This document shows, in pieces, positions 63,960 to 64,000 of a stretch of DNA of 64,000 bases (position 1 is its first letter; every line of letters begins with the position of its first letter). Source of the DNA: Brugia malayi (taxonomy: Eukaryota; Nematoda; Chromadorea; Rhabditida; Onchocercidae). The position numbers were made by a program, and so were the translations under genes. The stretch covers positions 2,599,001 to 2,663,000 of the forward strand of contig NW_025062476.1 of the NCBI RefSeq assembly GCF_000002995.4, in the 5' to 3' direction. A model generated the notes under the pieces. It saw nothing but the letters and a program-made list of their open reading frames with translations, had not been told where the DNA came from and ran no database searches.

Positions 63960-64000
63960 CTATTGCAGTCACATTTTCTACTCAGCAAAGTGTCTACCAT
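63960..64000. other. Possible exon truncated by the window edge, strand unclear
   Basis: The last 40 bases are less A+T rich. On minus they read an open segment from ATG (MVDTLLSRKCDCNR) to a donor AATAG|GTAATT. On plus, ACCTATTGCAG is a good acceptor followed by an open segment. The two readings exclude each other and cannot be settled here. Confidence 0.25.

Overview
The window is nuclear DNA of a multicellular animal, almost certainly a nematode. The evidence is: small exons joined by GT-AG introns with TTTCAG/TTTTAG acceptors; splice acceptors directly in front of several start codons, as expected for spliced-leader trans-splicing; a nematode-style ShK domain peptide; a TWK-type K2P channel; a nematode-type globin; and very high A+T with many homopolymer runs. 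Introns of about 150-700 bp and the composition fit a spirurid/filarial-like worm better than Caenorhabditis or the intron-poor Strongyloides. That placement is inference.

Layout. 1-4188: intergenic, microsatellites. 4189-5299 (-): a two-exon secreted ShK peptide. 5300-9669: intergenic, with a duplicated block at 6.86-7.25 kb. 9670-14395 (-): BBS1, nine exons, 580 aa. 15088-19399 (-): a C-terminal-motor kinesin-14, twelve exons, 623 aa. 19400-23922: intergenic, with a 15-copy 31-bp minisatellite. 23923-28180 (-): a TWK/K2P potassium channel, eight exons, 357 aa. 28181-33087: intergenic with short duplications. 33088-45296 (+): five housekeeping genes in a row, namely PUS3, the farnesyl/geranylgeranyltransferase alpha subunit, RTRAF (C14orf166/CGI-99), AK6 and mitochondrial ribosomal protein mL53. 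45990-49360 (-): a seven-exon globin, convergent with mL53. 49361-58789: intergenic, very A+T rich. 58790-59589 (-): an unrecognised 87-aa two-exon gene. 59590-64000: intergenic with a second 31-bp minisatellite and a possible exon cut by the window edge.

How the genes relate. The plus-strand block handles tRNA modification, protein prenylation, RNA metabolism, small-ribosomal-subunit biogenesis/nucleotide chemistry and mitochondrial translation; its order, shared strand and acceptor-before-ATG architecture make it a candidate trans-spliced operon. The minus-strand genes left of it (ShK peptide, BBS1, kinesin, K2P channel) are more tissue-type genes embedded in poorer-complexity DNA. The exon models were assembled by hand: every junction keeps frame, and the predicted lengths agree with the families (for example BBS1 580 aa against 593 aa in human). 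No transcript data were available.
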